From positions 541,579-605,578 of the forward strand of contig NC_049992.1 of assembly GCF_000003815.2 (NCBI RefSeq): a stretch of DNA of 64,000 bases. Reading direction: 5' to 3'. The stretch is from Branchiostoma floridae. Taxonomy: Eukaryota; Chordata; Leptocardii; Amphioxiformes; Branchiostomatidae. The notes under the pieces were generated by a model. It saw only the letters and a program-made list of their open reading frames with translations. It made no database searches and was not told where the DNA came from. This document shows, in pieces, positions 54,746 through 64,000 of this stretch; position 1 is the stretch's first letter; each line of letters begins with the position of its first letter. The translations under genes were made by a program, and so were the position numbers.

Positions 54746-56951
54746 GATATCGATCCCGTCTAGACGCCGCCATCGCGGTGAGAGATGGGGGTCATGCCCT
54801 TCCGTCTCACGTACAGAACGGAAGCCATGTTCGGCGTGTTCTACAGCGTCAGGATGACCGGGGCGAGCTGAAGACGTCACGATGGAAGGGTTGGCGGCGT
54901 GGCAGTGAACTTGGAGGGCATCTGGCGCGAAGCCAGGGACGTAAAAGTGTTGCCATGCGCACTGAGCGACTCTCTCCACGTTCAAAGTCGCGCTGAGGCA
55001 CAAATATCATGTTTACCTGCATTCTGAAATATCATTATCCAAAGAATATCGTAGTGTACAACACAAAAATGTTCTAAGAATGCTTTAAACGCAAAAATTG
55101 AAGGAACAAGGTATTCTGCATGAAATGACTTTATAAGTACAGATTTTGTAATACTGAGATATTCAGATAAAAAGCCTTTGCACTTTTAAGTTTCACTTTA
55201 TCTTTTTAACCAAGAGTGCACACTCAGGTCGAAGCTACACGCTTTCGAAAAAAGATAATAACGCCTTTTAAGAATAAGAGAACGGATGTGACTTGTGTGG
55301 CAAATGAATGCTGTTACACGTCGATACCCAGCCTTGTTATATTACGCAGCATGGACAATCTTATTACGCCTATCTGCTAAAACATACGCCACGAAATGTC
55401 AGATGGAAAATTACTTAAGCGTGGCTCAGCGAGGATCTTCCGCGGAATAAACGAAAATTGGTCCACCTCTAGCTGAAGAGAGGATTCAGTCGAGCGGTCC
55501 TTAGACTACAAGCGCGACGTGAACGTAATACTTATAAGCAGAGGTTCGAAGGAAAGCCAGTTTGATTTAGTTGTTTAATACCCTTTTCTTCGTACTGGAA
55601 GATAAGGAAACACATAGGATATTTGAGAAAAAGGTATGTTTACACACTGAAGTATTCATTTAGCAAGCTTTTTATCTTGTGAAAAAGTGTTAAGTTATAA
55701 AATGTTTTAGGTCACAGGCGAAGAAAGGGGAGAAAATAAATACCAAGATGGCTAGATTTTCAAAATAGACACATGCATTGAAGCGACAAAACATGGTATC
55801 AAAGCCAACAATCCTTTTATAACTGTATTCAAGAATTGCTCAAAGTGACACTAGAGCAGTAGACAGGTATCAACAGCAAGTTGGCAACTACAGTCATTGG
55901 TATCACATTGGTAACACGTTTACTATTGAACTAGTTTCACTTATACAACCGCAGTCATGGCTACACCGTCCTGACTACTGCCACTTCTACACGGTATAAC
56001 CAAGGCTACCACATGATATACAACCCCACCTAAATTTAGTAGCTACTTTCCCGTCATGTTGACTATCTCCGCCAGGGAAAAATTCTTCAGGTGAAAAATC
56101 AGGCGAAAATTAAGGAGTTGGTAGCTTTATTTTGCTGTATTTATTTATTGTTTATCTATTTGTTTATTTTTCTTGTTTGCGTGCGGGCGGACGTACCCTG
56201 CGATGAAGTTGTATTCTGTACGTATTTGCACCAAGGTGCACTGAAGCCTATGGCAAAGGGCTTCAGATTTCAGAAGTTACCGAAGATAAGAAGAGAGGCG
56301 TCCTGAGACGAGAGACGAGGATTTAAGACTTAACCTTTCCCGTCTGGAGCACTGCAGATAGGCACGTCTTCAGGCGAGGAAACTTTCATCAAATCCTCCT
56401 GTCTAGAAGTCTGCTGTGCTTCGCATTTGATAAGCAGTTTTGTGCAACATGCCATGTATACATGCTGTGTATCTTCAATATGGATCTGGAAATATACTGG
56501 GCAACGCCCCTCATACTGGGGAACACTCAATTCAATGTATGTAGTAGATTTCTAGTTCCCTTTATTTCCTACCGTAGGTTCCACACGATATAGTCCACTA
56601 GTATTGTAGTATCTGAAATTGTTGCAATACAACTTGTATGTGTGGTACTAGACGGCAACTTCGAATTCTGTTATCTACACTGATGCAATTGTTGTGCAAC
56701 AAACCATCTATCTACCCTCTTGTTGGGCTAAAACATCCAGGAACTGGTGCAGTGCGGTTATTGTTGGCTTCTCAGGTGTTCAGTGACCTACTCCCTGAAC
56801 TTGGCAGGTTCTGATATTGTTGTCACAGTGTATGGTAGTAGATTCTAGTCTGAAAGTAAGAGTGTGTGTCTGTAGCAATCCTTCTAAAAGGTGATAGGTT
56901 TGTATTGGACTTCATACGGACTTGAATAGATACGCATGTGTGAACCCACCT
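54746..56951. other. no gene convincingly recognised
   Basis: 54760-55000 is GC-rich and has overlapping frames on both strands, including a short plus-strand frame MGVMPFRLTYRTEAMFGVFY that stops after 28 codons. No domain is recognised. The remainder is AT-rich and featureless. Confidence 0.35.
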
Positions 56952-56954
56952 TTA

Positions 56955-57514
56955 AGCCCCCTTCACACGAGAGCACGAATGAGCCGGAATGCCGTCCGAA
57001 TGAATTTTTTTTCTATTCGTGGCAATTCCTCGCAATTCGTTCTGTATTCTTAACATTCTTACTGCATTCGAGATATCCGTCCCCGTTCTTTTGGCTGGCT
57101 CGAAAGTTTTTGACATGTTAAAAACTGTCGAGGTGCACTCGAAGTGGAGAAATATCGAATGGCATTCGTAGTGGATTCTTAGTGTATTCTAACTATTCTG
57201 ACTGCAGTCTGACCGCATTCTACGGCATTCTAACATTATTCGAAACATTCTTATCTCATTCGATGGAGAACCGAAACGGCAAGCCACCTCGAATCCTGCC
57301 AGAATGTGGCCGAAAGAATATTTCGAAAGCCGTAAGAATGTCTAGAATGCACTACGAATTCACAGGAATAGACAAGAATTTTCATTCTGACGGCATTCCG
57401 GCTCATTCCTTTTCCCACCCGAATGGCCCCGAATGTGACACGAAGTTTGCAAATACTTCATTCCGGCTGGTTCGGCTTGATTCCTCCTAATTCGATTTCC
57501 GTGTGAAGGCCCTA
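56955..57514. mobile_element. 560-bp Harbinger-like MITE with TTA duplication
   Basis: Ends AGCCCCCTTCACACG and (complement) TAGGGCCTTCACACG are inverted, and TTA flanks both sides (56952-56954 and 57515-57517). The interior is saturated with GAATG/CATTC and CGAAT/ATTCG motifs, as in the related-looking element at 3559. A fragment of it appears near 62850. No transposase. Confidence 0.75.
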
Positions 57515-57517
57515 TTA

Positions 57518-58195
57518 GCAATGTTAGGATACTACTGTTGGCGCGCATGCGTACTCTGCCTGTGTAAGGCACGCTTCTCCTCTTCAGTTCAGGAAAAGCC
57601 CGCCGGTTTCATCATCCGAAGGACCGTGAAGAGGACGAGAGGTCGTTTCAAACCCTCCATACATCATACTCTACCGGTGGCGGAGTGAAGTGAGGTATAA
57701 GTGGAGTGTTATCGGCGCATTCTTGATGTCTAACGTTAAAACTAGGACAGTCCCGAAGTGGGCATCGGCTTTTAGAATCCTTGGAGGAATTTTGGAGATT
57801 ATTTTTCAGCCATTCCTTGATTCGGTAGACGAAAATATTTGGCAGAAAAGACATTGTCATTCACAGAAGGTTACTCCGACTTAGAGTATGATTTTGAGAG
57901 GTCAAAGTAGCGAAAGGACGCCGATGTTATTTTCTTGGAAAAAGAAATCAAGAGTTTCTTGGAAAACCCGATTATCAAAAGCAGTTTGACCTACAGCAAC
58001 AAGACGTCAACCCGCAAGTATTGTTCAAACCTTAATATCTCAACTACTAAAGACTGGTAGGCAGTTTTTTGTCACAGCCGAAATGTTATTCTTCTTTTTT
58101 TTTCCGGGAAAAAATAGCGTTTCTTGGAACACCTGTTTATCAAGAGCATAGAGACCTATAACAAGAAAAGGTGCAGCCATTTTGAAATGCCATAG
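57518..58195. other. no gene recognised; NRF1-like site
   Basis: GCGCGCATGCGTAC near 57540 resembles an NRF1 site and the next 150 bp are CpG-containing. Frames at 57503-57688 and 57690-57884 have no domain I recognise. A promoter is possible but unproven. Confidence 0.35.
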
Positions 58196-58860
58196 ATTTA
58201 AATTTTTAGATTTATTGGCATTGCAGACAATATAATACATGGCAAACCCATGCAGCTTAGCCGATATTGGGTGCCAACTAGGGCTGGGTATCGGTACAGT
58301 GTACCGGTACAAAACCGGTTTTTCTTATTGGACCGGTCCAGAAAAACCGGACCTAAAAAATTAGGTGGACCGGATGTTGGACCGATTAGAAAATTAACAT
58401 ATTATTTTATAAGGCATTCATACGTTTTGGCGCTTGCAGTTGGAAGAAAATGACAAGAGTGAAGTAGAGTAGAGTTTATAGTAATTTCTACCAATGTTTA
58501 CAGTCAATCGTACAGGTGCAGATTTAGTGACGCCAGTGTTATGTCTAATACTCCACCAAACAGATTTCTTTGTAGTGAAATGGACCATTGGTATGAGTCA
58601 TACTGAATCAGGTTCAGGTCCGGACCTGGACCTGATCCTCTGGACCTGAACTGGACCTGGACCTGAATTTTCTGTACCGGTACCCAGCCCTAGTGCCAAC
58701 ACATAAATACACACTTCTCATTGAATTAACCCAACTTTTTAACGTATAGTTCAAGCAAAAAACAAGATTAAGCCAAAAGTCAAACCTTCTTGGGTAGAAC
58801 ATACGTTTAACTTGATACGTAGGTCTGGAACTTTGGGGTCAGATTCTATAATACCTTTCA
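58196..58860 (-). mobile_element. retroelement 3' region, second copy, split by a hAT element
   Basis: TTGCAGACAATATAATACAT, GATATTGGGTGCCAAC and (after the insertion) ACATAAATACACA, GTATAGTTCAAGCAAAAAAC, AACTTGATACGTAGGTCTGG match 37750-37980. The copy at 37.8 kb is uninterrupted. Confidence 0.7.
58279..58692. mobile_element. 414-bp hAT MITE with perfect 8-bp target duplication
   Basis: Ends TAGGGCTGGGTATCGGTAC and (complement) TAGGGCTGGGTACCGGTAC are inverted. GTGCCAAC lies on both sides (58271-58278 and 58693-58700). The paralogous target at 37814-37821 has GTGCCAAC once, directly followed by ACATA, as in the right flank here. Interior rich in CCGGACC and GGACCTG motifs. No transposase. 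Confidence 0.92.
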
Positions 58861-59260
58861 AAGATGTCCCTTATGGGCACATTTTTGCTCCTGCTCATTT
58901 TTTTTTTTTTTGAAAAAAAGGAACTAAAATTTTCAGTTCCCAGATCCCCTGAGGAAAGGTGAATAACCTCTAGATTTCCCCAGCTTCGCTTGCACATGTG
59001 ACGTGGCTCCCGGCGTGACTGATCATAGCGCGTGATTAATGAGCGCCCATTCGGCGCGTCGAATCCGCGGCCCCGAACGCAATAATCTCGTTCAGTCCTG
59101 CGTCAGTAATAACTCTGTCTGGGGATGTAACAGTGACAGGTGAATATGCGGCTTCCCTGCTGCAAATTTCAGCTTCTCTTACCGGTAAAGGAAAATGCGT
59201 CCAATATTCTTGATATGGAGATGCTATTTTCATGCACACGTTCTGTACAAGCATTTCGAG

Positions 59261-59750
59261 GGTTACAGGTTGTTTCGCAACAATGTCAGTTCGCAACCGT
59301 CAGTTCGCAACAAGGCAAGTCTTTTCGCAACATGTACAAATTACAAGTCTTTTCGCAACAAGGTACAAGTCGTTTGGTAACATTTGAATGTTATTAATTT
59401 TGATAGCCTTATAGTATTAGAAATCGTTTACGTATTCCTAACATAATTATACTCCTACCTGTGCACGTATGAAACTGTGCCGACCGGCGCATGAAAATCA
59501 TGGGGCTGTCAGGTCCATGCGGCCCCATGTTCCTCTGCCGCCGGGGTTGTCTTTCGCACCCGGTAAATTTTACGCGAAAGGAGTATAATCATGTTACGAA
59601 TACGATTTCTAATACTACACACGTATTAGGCAATCAAGATTAATAACATTCAAATTATGCGACACGACTTGTACCTTGTTGCGAAAAGACTTGCCTTGTT
59701 GCGAACTGACGGTTGCGAACTGACATTGTTGCGAAACAACCATGTTACCC
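59261..59750. mobile_element. 490-bp foldback element with arms of about 190 bp
   Basis: The left arm (59261-59455) and right arm (59578-59750) are complementary over most of their length. Near the tips CAGTTCGCAAC and TTTTCGCAACA are repeated, giving about five GTTGCGAA-type motifs per arm. ATTTCGAG flanks both sides (59253-59260 and 59751-59758), an 8-bp duplication if the element starts GGTTACAGG. The 120-bp loop contains GGGGCTGTCAGGTCC and CCGCCGGGGTTG. Superfamily unassigned. Confidence 0.8.
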
Positions 59751-59873
59751 ATTTCGAGTTTCAGTAACATGCCCTTCACAGAATACCTATAACAGCTAGC
59801 TGTCTACGTTCATAAGGCCGAAGCAAGAAAAAAAAATTACGGATGACATCAGCACTCAATGGTTTTTACCTTA

Positions 59874-60417
59874 GGCCACAGCAAGTAAATTTTATGGATG
59901 ACATCAGCGCGCGCATTAATTTTCGCCTGATGTCAGAAGAAAAAAAACAAGAATTTTTTTCTTCTGCAGGGATGGTCAGCATGACGATAAAGTATCAAAA
60001 TGAGCAAATATGTTGTGTTGTAGCCTGATATCAGTGATAGTTGAAATTGTAGAGGTGACACTTGCAAGGTACCAGTAGTTGTAGGAATGAAACTTATTGG
60101 ATAGTTGTAAAAATGACACCAATATGGAAGCCATGAGTGTGGTTACCAACTTTGTTGGTGATACCAGTCTACCACCCTAGTGTCACTTTTACCACACCAG
60201 TACATGTCTTAAAAACAGGAATGAATGCCTTGTTGGCTCTGATACCATGTTTTGTCCCTTTATTTCTTTTTACAACAGTCATCACAACTTTATGATGCCT
60301 ATTTTTTAAGATGTAGCCATCTTGTTTTTTTCCACCCATCTTGTTTTTTTTTCGCCCTATCGCACTATTTTTGCAATCTGCAGAGGATGTCATCCATAAA
60401 ATTTACTTGCTGTGGCC
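59874..60417. mobile_element. 544-bp Harbinger-like element with TTA duplication
   Basis: Ends GGCCACAGCAAGTAAATTTT then ATGGATGACATC are mirrored at the right end. TTA flanks both sides (59871-59873 and 60418-60420). Just outside the left end a short related block (TTACGGATGACATCAGC) is duplicated. No transposase frame. Confidence 0.8.
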
Positions 60418-60579
60418 TTATTTTGATACCAACAGACTGAAACGTGTCTCGTAGCAAAACAGAATAGGAGCAGGGATAATTCACCTGTACTTTGTGCTGA
60501 AATGAGGGATCCTCAAAAGTAAAACTGGAGTTTTTATTTTCTTGTTCTTGTAAAACCCTCTCTCTTCTCCCCCTCTCTC

Positions 60580-60611
60580 TCCTTCCTTCCTTTCCTCCTC
60601 TCTCTCTGTAC

Positions 60612-60643
<32 letters not shown>

Positions 60644-60680
60644 ATACCTGTATATATATATATATATATATATACGGGTC
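60580..60680. repeat. (TC)n, (TG)n and (TA)n microsatellites
   Basis: CTCTCTCCTTCCTTCC-type tract is followed by TGTGTGTGTGTG and by TATATATATA. Simple repeats only. Confidence 0.9.
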
Positions 60681-60825
60681 GTTCAGTGTAATATAACCAG
60701 CTGCTGCCGCGCCTCTTGCCTGTGAAGCCGAAGGGTGGTTTTGTATATACTAGTATATAAAATATATATATAATTATATATATCGCAGTGCAGGTGGGCA
60801 ATCGCAGTGCCTGGGCGCAATCGCA

Positions 60826-60912
<87 letters not shown>

Positions 60913-61460
60913 CACCCTTCGGCTTCGCAGGCACGAGGCGCGGCAGACCCAACCTTTGCACATCTATCTGCAAGCGTTCTTTAAAACTACAGGAGGAAAA
61001 TGTCCAGACTTTGTATGATGTACAAAATGACCAATAAACTGGTGGACGTACCGACTGATAAGTATCTAACACCAGCTCAAAAACGAACTAGAAACAGTCA
61101 TGCTTTCAAGTACCAGAGTTACCAACCTAGGATTGATGTGTTCAAAAATTCCTATTTCCCCAGAACTATTGTAGAGTGGAATATGTTATCACCAAGCACA
61201 GTAGGGGCGTCTTCTCTGGATAGTTTCAGAGAACACTTGCATATAGATGTGCAAAAGCTAGGTGTGATGAGTCGTTCAGTGTAATATAACCAGCTGCTGC
61301 CGCGCCGCGTGCCTGCGAAGCTGGTGTGTTACGCCGAAGGGCGGTTATACCGGCTATATAGATACAGATACAGATACAGATCCTGCTAAGATGTACCTTA
61401 TGTGATTGTGGTAACAAATTCCACTCTACGATAGTTCTGGGAAAATCAGAATTGTTGATA
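60677..61460. mobile_element. cluster of four alternating LINE 3'-end fragments around (TA)n
   Basis: 60677-60745 (+) carries the 3' block CAGCTGCTGCCGCGCC to CCGAAGGGTGGTT. 60908-60990 (-) carries the complement plus a coding end reading [14 protein letters not shown]. 60990-61382 (+) carries the longest fragment with its own 3' block. About 61391-61460 (-) reads SDFPRTIVEWNLLP. All appear to derive from one LINE family. A long (TA)n tract (60822-60909) separates the first two, so this region can fold into large hairpins. Confidence 0.7.
61000..61284 (+). pseudogene. CR1-like LINE reverse transcriptase C-terminus
   Basis: The 94-residue frame reads MSRLCMMYKMTNKLVDVP, then YLTPAQKRTRNSHAFKYQ, SYFPRTIVEWNMLSP and SSLDSFREHLHIDVQKLG. 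'R..MMYK..N.LVD.P..YL.P....TR.SH...... Y..SFFPRTI..WN.LP' is the tail that follows the RT domain in CR1-like LINEs. It ends in a stop, a conserved 3' block and an (ACAGAT)n tail at 61361-61382. Catalytic domains are absent, so this is a 5'-truncated insertion. Confidence 0.8.
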
Positions 61461-61708
61461 TATATATGAATATATAGGAATGTAGATAAATCTATATATC
61501 TATGTATCATTATGCATACACAATAAAACACCCACGCCACTTGTAAGTTGTAGCCCACCATATATGGGTGTTAAACCTGTCCCAGGTGCTGAATCACGCG
61601 TCATTCTGCTGACGTCATAATGCCGTTTCTATGGGAGCTGTGTCACGACTGCGCGTATACACGTCCATATGAGTAACATTCTTCGATTTCGTTAAGATTT
61701 GTATGTAA

Positions 61709-61920
61709 CGCTAGTTCACCTTTGTCCGCGGGGTAACCTTTATCCGTTGTATATGAAATTGGAGTATTTAGGGATATCAAGTCCACAGACGGATGCTTCA
61801 GACTGGAATGATATGAAAATATTGCAATTTGAAACCAACGTCCGTCGACTTGATATCTCTAAATACTTCATTTTTAAAAACAACGGATATAGGTTACCAT
61901 GTGGATAAAGGTTAACTACC
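61709..61920. mobile_element. palindromic MITE, TAACG.TAGTTCACC/GGTAACC family
   Basis: TAACGCTAGTTCACCTTTG, GGGGTAACCTTTATCCGTTG, GATATCAAGTCC on the left pair with GGACTTGATATC-like (GTCGACTTGATATC), CAACGGATATAGGTTACC and AAAGGTTAACTACCGTTA on the right. Copies at 12738 and 32385. Confidence 0.85.
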
Positions 61921-62488
61921 GTTAAGAAGTTGTATTTTACTTTGACTTGAATGTGCAGCCTAGTTATAGAACCGTAAAGACTACTAGTACTTTTTCGGCC
62001 GAGAACTTTACAACCGTGATAAAAATGTAAATAAGGAACTCATACCGACTTATACACACACTGAAATGACCGTTCCCTAACGCTGCTCTGTCAGATGCGT
62101 GCTAAAATGGATGTTTCTTATTACCTCGCGGTGGATGTAAGCTACATTTAACGATATTGCTACCGTCTCTCACGAAGTAAGTTCGGAGATTGCTACAGAG
62201 TGTAGCAAATCATACAAAGTGTAGCAAAGATGAACAACGACTGTGAATGTGACGATAATGAGTGTTGATTTAAAAGTCTGTCTGTATGGAATATTGCTGC
62301 ATTTATTTTGCAGGATACAATGGTCTACTCGGCTATCTAACCTTGATTGACGCATCTTTACGTTCACACGTGTCTAATATATAACACTAGTTCTAACGCA
62401 ACGATATATACGGGCAGATGCGGGAATGTTATTCAGTGTGCACCGGGATACGAAAATGATTTCCGTTCGCTACGAGTGTTGTTAGACG
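61921..62488. other. no gene recognised
   Basis: AT-rich unique-looking sequence between two MITEs. AGTGTAGCAAATCATACAAA and GTGTAGCAAAGATGAAC near 62200 are a small duplication. Nothing more is supported. Confidence 0.4.
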
Positions 62489-62497
62489 GGGTCTTGC

Positions 62498-62742
62498 TAA
62501 TCTCCAGGCAGATCTNNNNNNNNNNNNNNNNNNNNNNNNNNNNNNNNNNNNNNNNNNNNNNNNNNNNNNNNNNNNNNNNNNNNNNNNNNNNNNNNNNNNN
62601 NNNNNNNNNNNNNNNGCAGTTTAATTGCCTGATAATAGCCTTTGAGCGGTTCCGTTCTGCGGCAGATCTTCGCTGTGTCCAATATCTCCTCTACCGCCTA
62701 CACTCCTTCCCATTTGCCACAGCAAGATCTGCTTGGAGATTA
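62498..62742. mobile_element. TAATCTCCAAGCAG-family MITE containing an assembly gap, exact 9-bp duplication
   Basis: Left end TAATCTCCAGGCAGATCT and right end (complement TAATCTCCAAGCAGATCT) flank the gap. GGGTCTTGC occurs immediately on both sides (62489-62497 and 62743-62751). Right-hand interior includes CGCCTACACTCCTTCCC. The gap probably reflects trouble assembling the inverted repeat or a nested insertion. Confidence 0.85.
62516..62615. other. assembly gap (100 Ns)
   Basis: A run of exactly 100 N characters, a common placeholder length, lies inside a MITE. True length unknown. Confidence 1.
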
Positions 62743-62849
62743 GGGTCTTGCGTCTTGCTGCTAGTGCTGAGACTGCATGGAAAGTGAAAGTTAAAGTGAT
62801 ACCAAACCATTTTAGGTCGATGAAGAGCTGTTCTTCCACTGGTCGTACA

Positions 62850-62905
62850 AAGAAGTTTCATTCAGACGGTATTCCGACTTATTCCGCCTTTCGTGTGAAT
62901 GATGT
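62850..62905. mobile_element. fragment of the 56955-57514 MITE family
   Basis: TTTCATTCAGACGGTATTCC, GACTTATTCCGCC and TTCGTGTGAA resemble TTTTCATTCTGACGGCATTC, CGGCTCATTCC and CCGTGTGAA near the right part of that element. Short and diverged. Confidence 0.5.
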
Positions 62906-63414
62906 ATTTTTACATCATAAACAATCCCCTTTTACGTTTTTCCTAGAGTCACGCCAAGAGTTTAAGTGCCGAGCGTGTTTCCCTGAACCTTCGAGACGCC
63001 ATCGTCAATGCCGGGCACGTCTTTACCTTGAAGACGGCACCATTTTCAAATCAGTGAACGTCTTGGAGCTCGCCGAAGTTAGATGGGTTATCATCACTTC
63101 GGCTCCCTCCTTGAAAGGGAAGCTATCAGAGCACAGACGATGCAAAACCCATCAATTTCCAGCCGCTCATATCGCAACTTTGCGACTTTGAAAGGAAAGA
63201 GCTTTAGTTTGGCGGTTTATCAGGGCGGATATCTGTAAGGTTCCCCTTTTGGATTGAGTGAAAAAAATTGATTTGTGTTGAATCGTTGGTTTCATAAATC
63301 TAACGCGATTCATTTCTTCACTTCATAATCGCCCTTTTTTCGTACGTACGTAATTACAAAATGTTGAATAGGTTAAATGTATTTAGGGCAGTGGATTATC
63401 AGTTGCAGAGAGAC
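62906..63414. other. no gene recognised
   Basis: The open frame to 63191 (+) includes RARLYLEDGTIFK, similar by eye to the start of carbamoyl-phosphate synthetase small subunits. The similarity stops after about 12 residues and is probably chance. The rest is AT-rich. Confidence 0.35.
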
Positions 63415-63996
63415 TACGAGGGGCGTGCAATTAGTAATGGTCCTGACCCATTTCCCATAGCAGGAGATTAATGAAACTTGGCACAGTTATTAGTCTTTCT
63501 CTTCATAGGAATCACCCAGAGTTATGCATTTCTCCCATCGTTTGATGCAGCTCTGGACACCGATTTTGTATGACACCCCAGGTTGGTCCTCCAACTGATG
63601 CCTCATCAATGGCACAAGAGGGACGACCAGGTCTGGGAGCTGTTTCCACAGACTTCCAGCCACGTTTGAATTCAGGATGCCAGCGTTTTACAAGGTCATA
63701 TGATGGGGCATCATCACCATAAGTTTCATTTATTTCATCAAAAGTCTTCTTTGGTGTGCGTCCTTTCAAATACAAAAACCGGATCACTGCGCGACACTCA
63801 ACTGGTTCCATTTCACACCTGGTCCATTTCGCACCTGACTAAGTTCAAACACCAGTAAATCAGAAACCACAATTAGTTCAGAGCTGTCTTTTGCAACATA
63901 ACCCATAGAGATATGAATTATTACACATACAAAATTTCATTTAGATCAGACAACTGGAAGTGGGTCAGGACCATTACTTATTGCACGCCCATCGTA
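63415..63996 (-). mobile_element. internally deleted mariner-like transposon, complete ends
   Basis: Ends CGAGGGGCGTGCAATTAGT and (complement) CGATGGGCGTGCAATAAGT continue into AATGGTCCTGACCCA. TA flanks each side (63415-63416 and 63995-63996). The 578-bp body encodes a 99-residue remnant (next entry). A typical full-length mariner is about 1.3 kb, so over half is missing while both ends and TA duplications are kept. Confidence 0.9.
63512..63811 (-). pseudogene. mariner-type transposase remnant, N-terminal DNA-binding part
   Basis: The frame starts MEPVECRAVIRFLYLKGR and continues TPKKTFDEINETYGDDAP, SYDLVKRWHPEFKRGWKSVE and PRPGRPSCAIDE. This is the mariner helix-turn-helix region, close to the human GVQW3/SETMAR-type N-terminus. 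From about residue 72 it changes to GGPTWGVIQNRCPELHQTMG, which looks like the transposase C-terminal end. The DDE/D catalytic core is therefore deleted with the frame kept open. It could at most bind the element's ends, not cut. Confidence 0.85.
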
Positions 63997-64000
63997 TGTG

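Noticed and set aside
54713-55003. GC-rich overlapping frames on both strands next to the array
   Set aside because: The plus frame that looks most protein-like stops after 28 codons and no splice sites or domains support it.
62733-63191. RARLYLEDGTIFK similar to the start of carbamoyl-phosphate synthetase small subunits
   Set aside because: Similarity covers only about 12 residues, the frame begins inside a MITE and the downstream sequence does not continue the family.

Overview
The window reads as invertebrate-chordate nuclear DNA, most likely amphioxus (Branchiostoma). This is an inference. It rests on one well-supported host gene exon of Ski/SnoN type that is close to the vertebrate proteins, a eukaryotic tRNA gene with internal promoter boxes, long gene-poor stretches, and many short inverted-repeat transposons, tRNA-derived SINEs and truncated non-LTR retrotransposons. 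There are no operons or prokaryotic signals. An assembly gap of 100 Ns lies at 62516-62615.

Host genes. The only convincing host coding sequence is the first coding exon of a Ski-family Smad corepressor on the minus strand (26211 down to 25273). It ends at a GT splice donor, so the rest of the gene should lie at lower coordinates or beyond the window. I could not identify a second exon in 1-25272. A GC- and CpG-rich tract (about 26215-27150) upstream is the likely promoter and 5' leader. One intact tRNA-Glu(CTC) gene lies at 30352-30423.

Layout. 1-25000: putative intron or downstream intergenic DNA with a Harbinger-like 1.2 kb element inside a 150-bp tandem repeat (3339-5000), hAT-like elements (6001-6340, 7444-7807, 22313-23556), a six-unit tandem array (8345-9450) and MITEs. 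25200-27200: Ski exon and promoter. 27200-36000: a dense, nested cluster of MITEs and foldback elements, the tRNA gene and a triple head-to-tail MITE array (34944-35485). 36000-44300: retrotransposon tails and tRNA-derived SINEs. 44326-46168: a satellite of about 113-bp monomers with a 587-bp higher-order duplication, apparently derived from the head of the adjoining SINE. 46960-47250: GA microsatellite. 48000-58000: mostly unannotated DNA plus a 14-copy degenerate array (52700-54740). 58000-64000: hAT, foldback, Harbinger-like and LINE fragments, and a complete internally deleted mariner (63415-63996) retaining the transposase N-terminus.

How it fits together. No new enzymatic system is visible. 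The interest lies in transposon biology: several insertions can be proved inside the window itself by target-site duplications and, in two cases, by an uninterrupted paralogous copy of the target. One abundant MITE family gives exact 9-bp target duplications at three sites. Satellite and tandem arrays appear to have grown from mobile-element ends.
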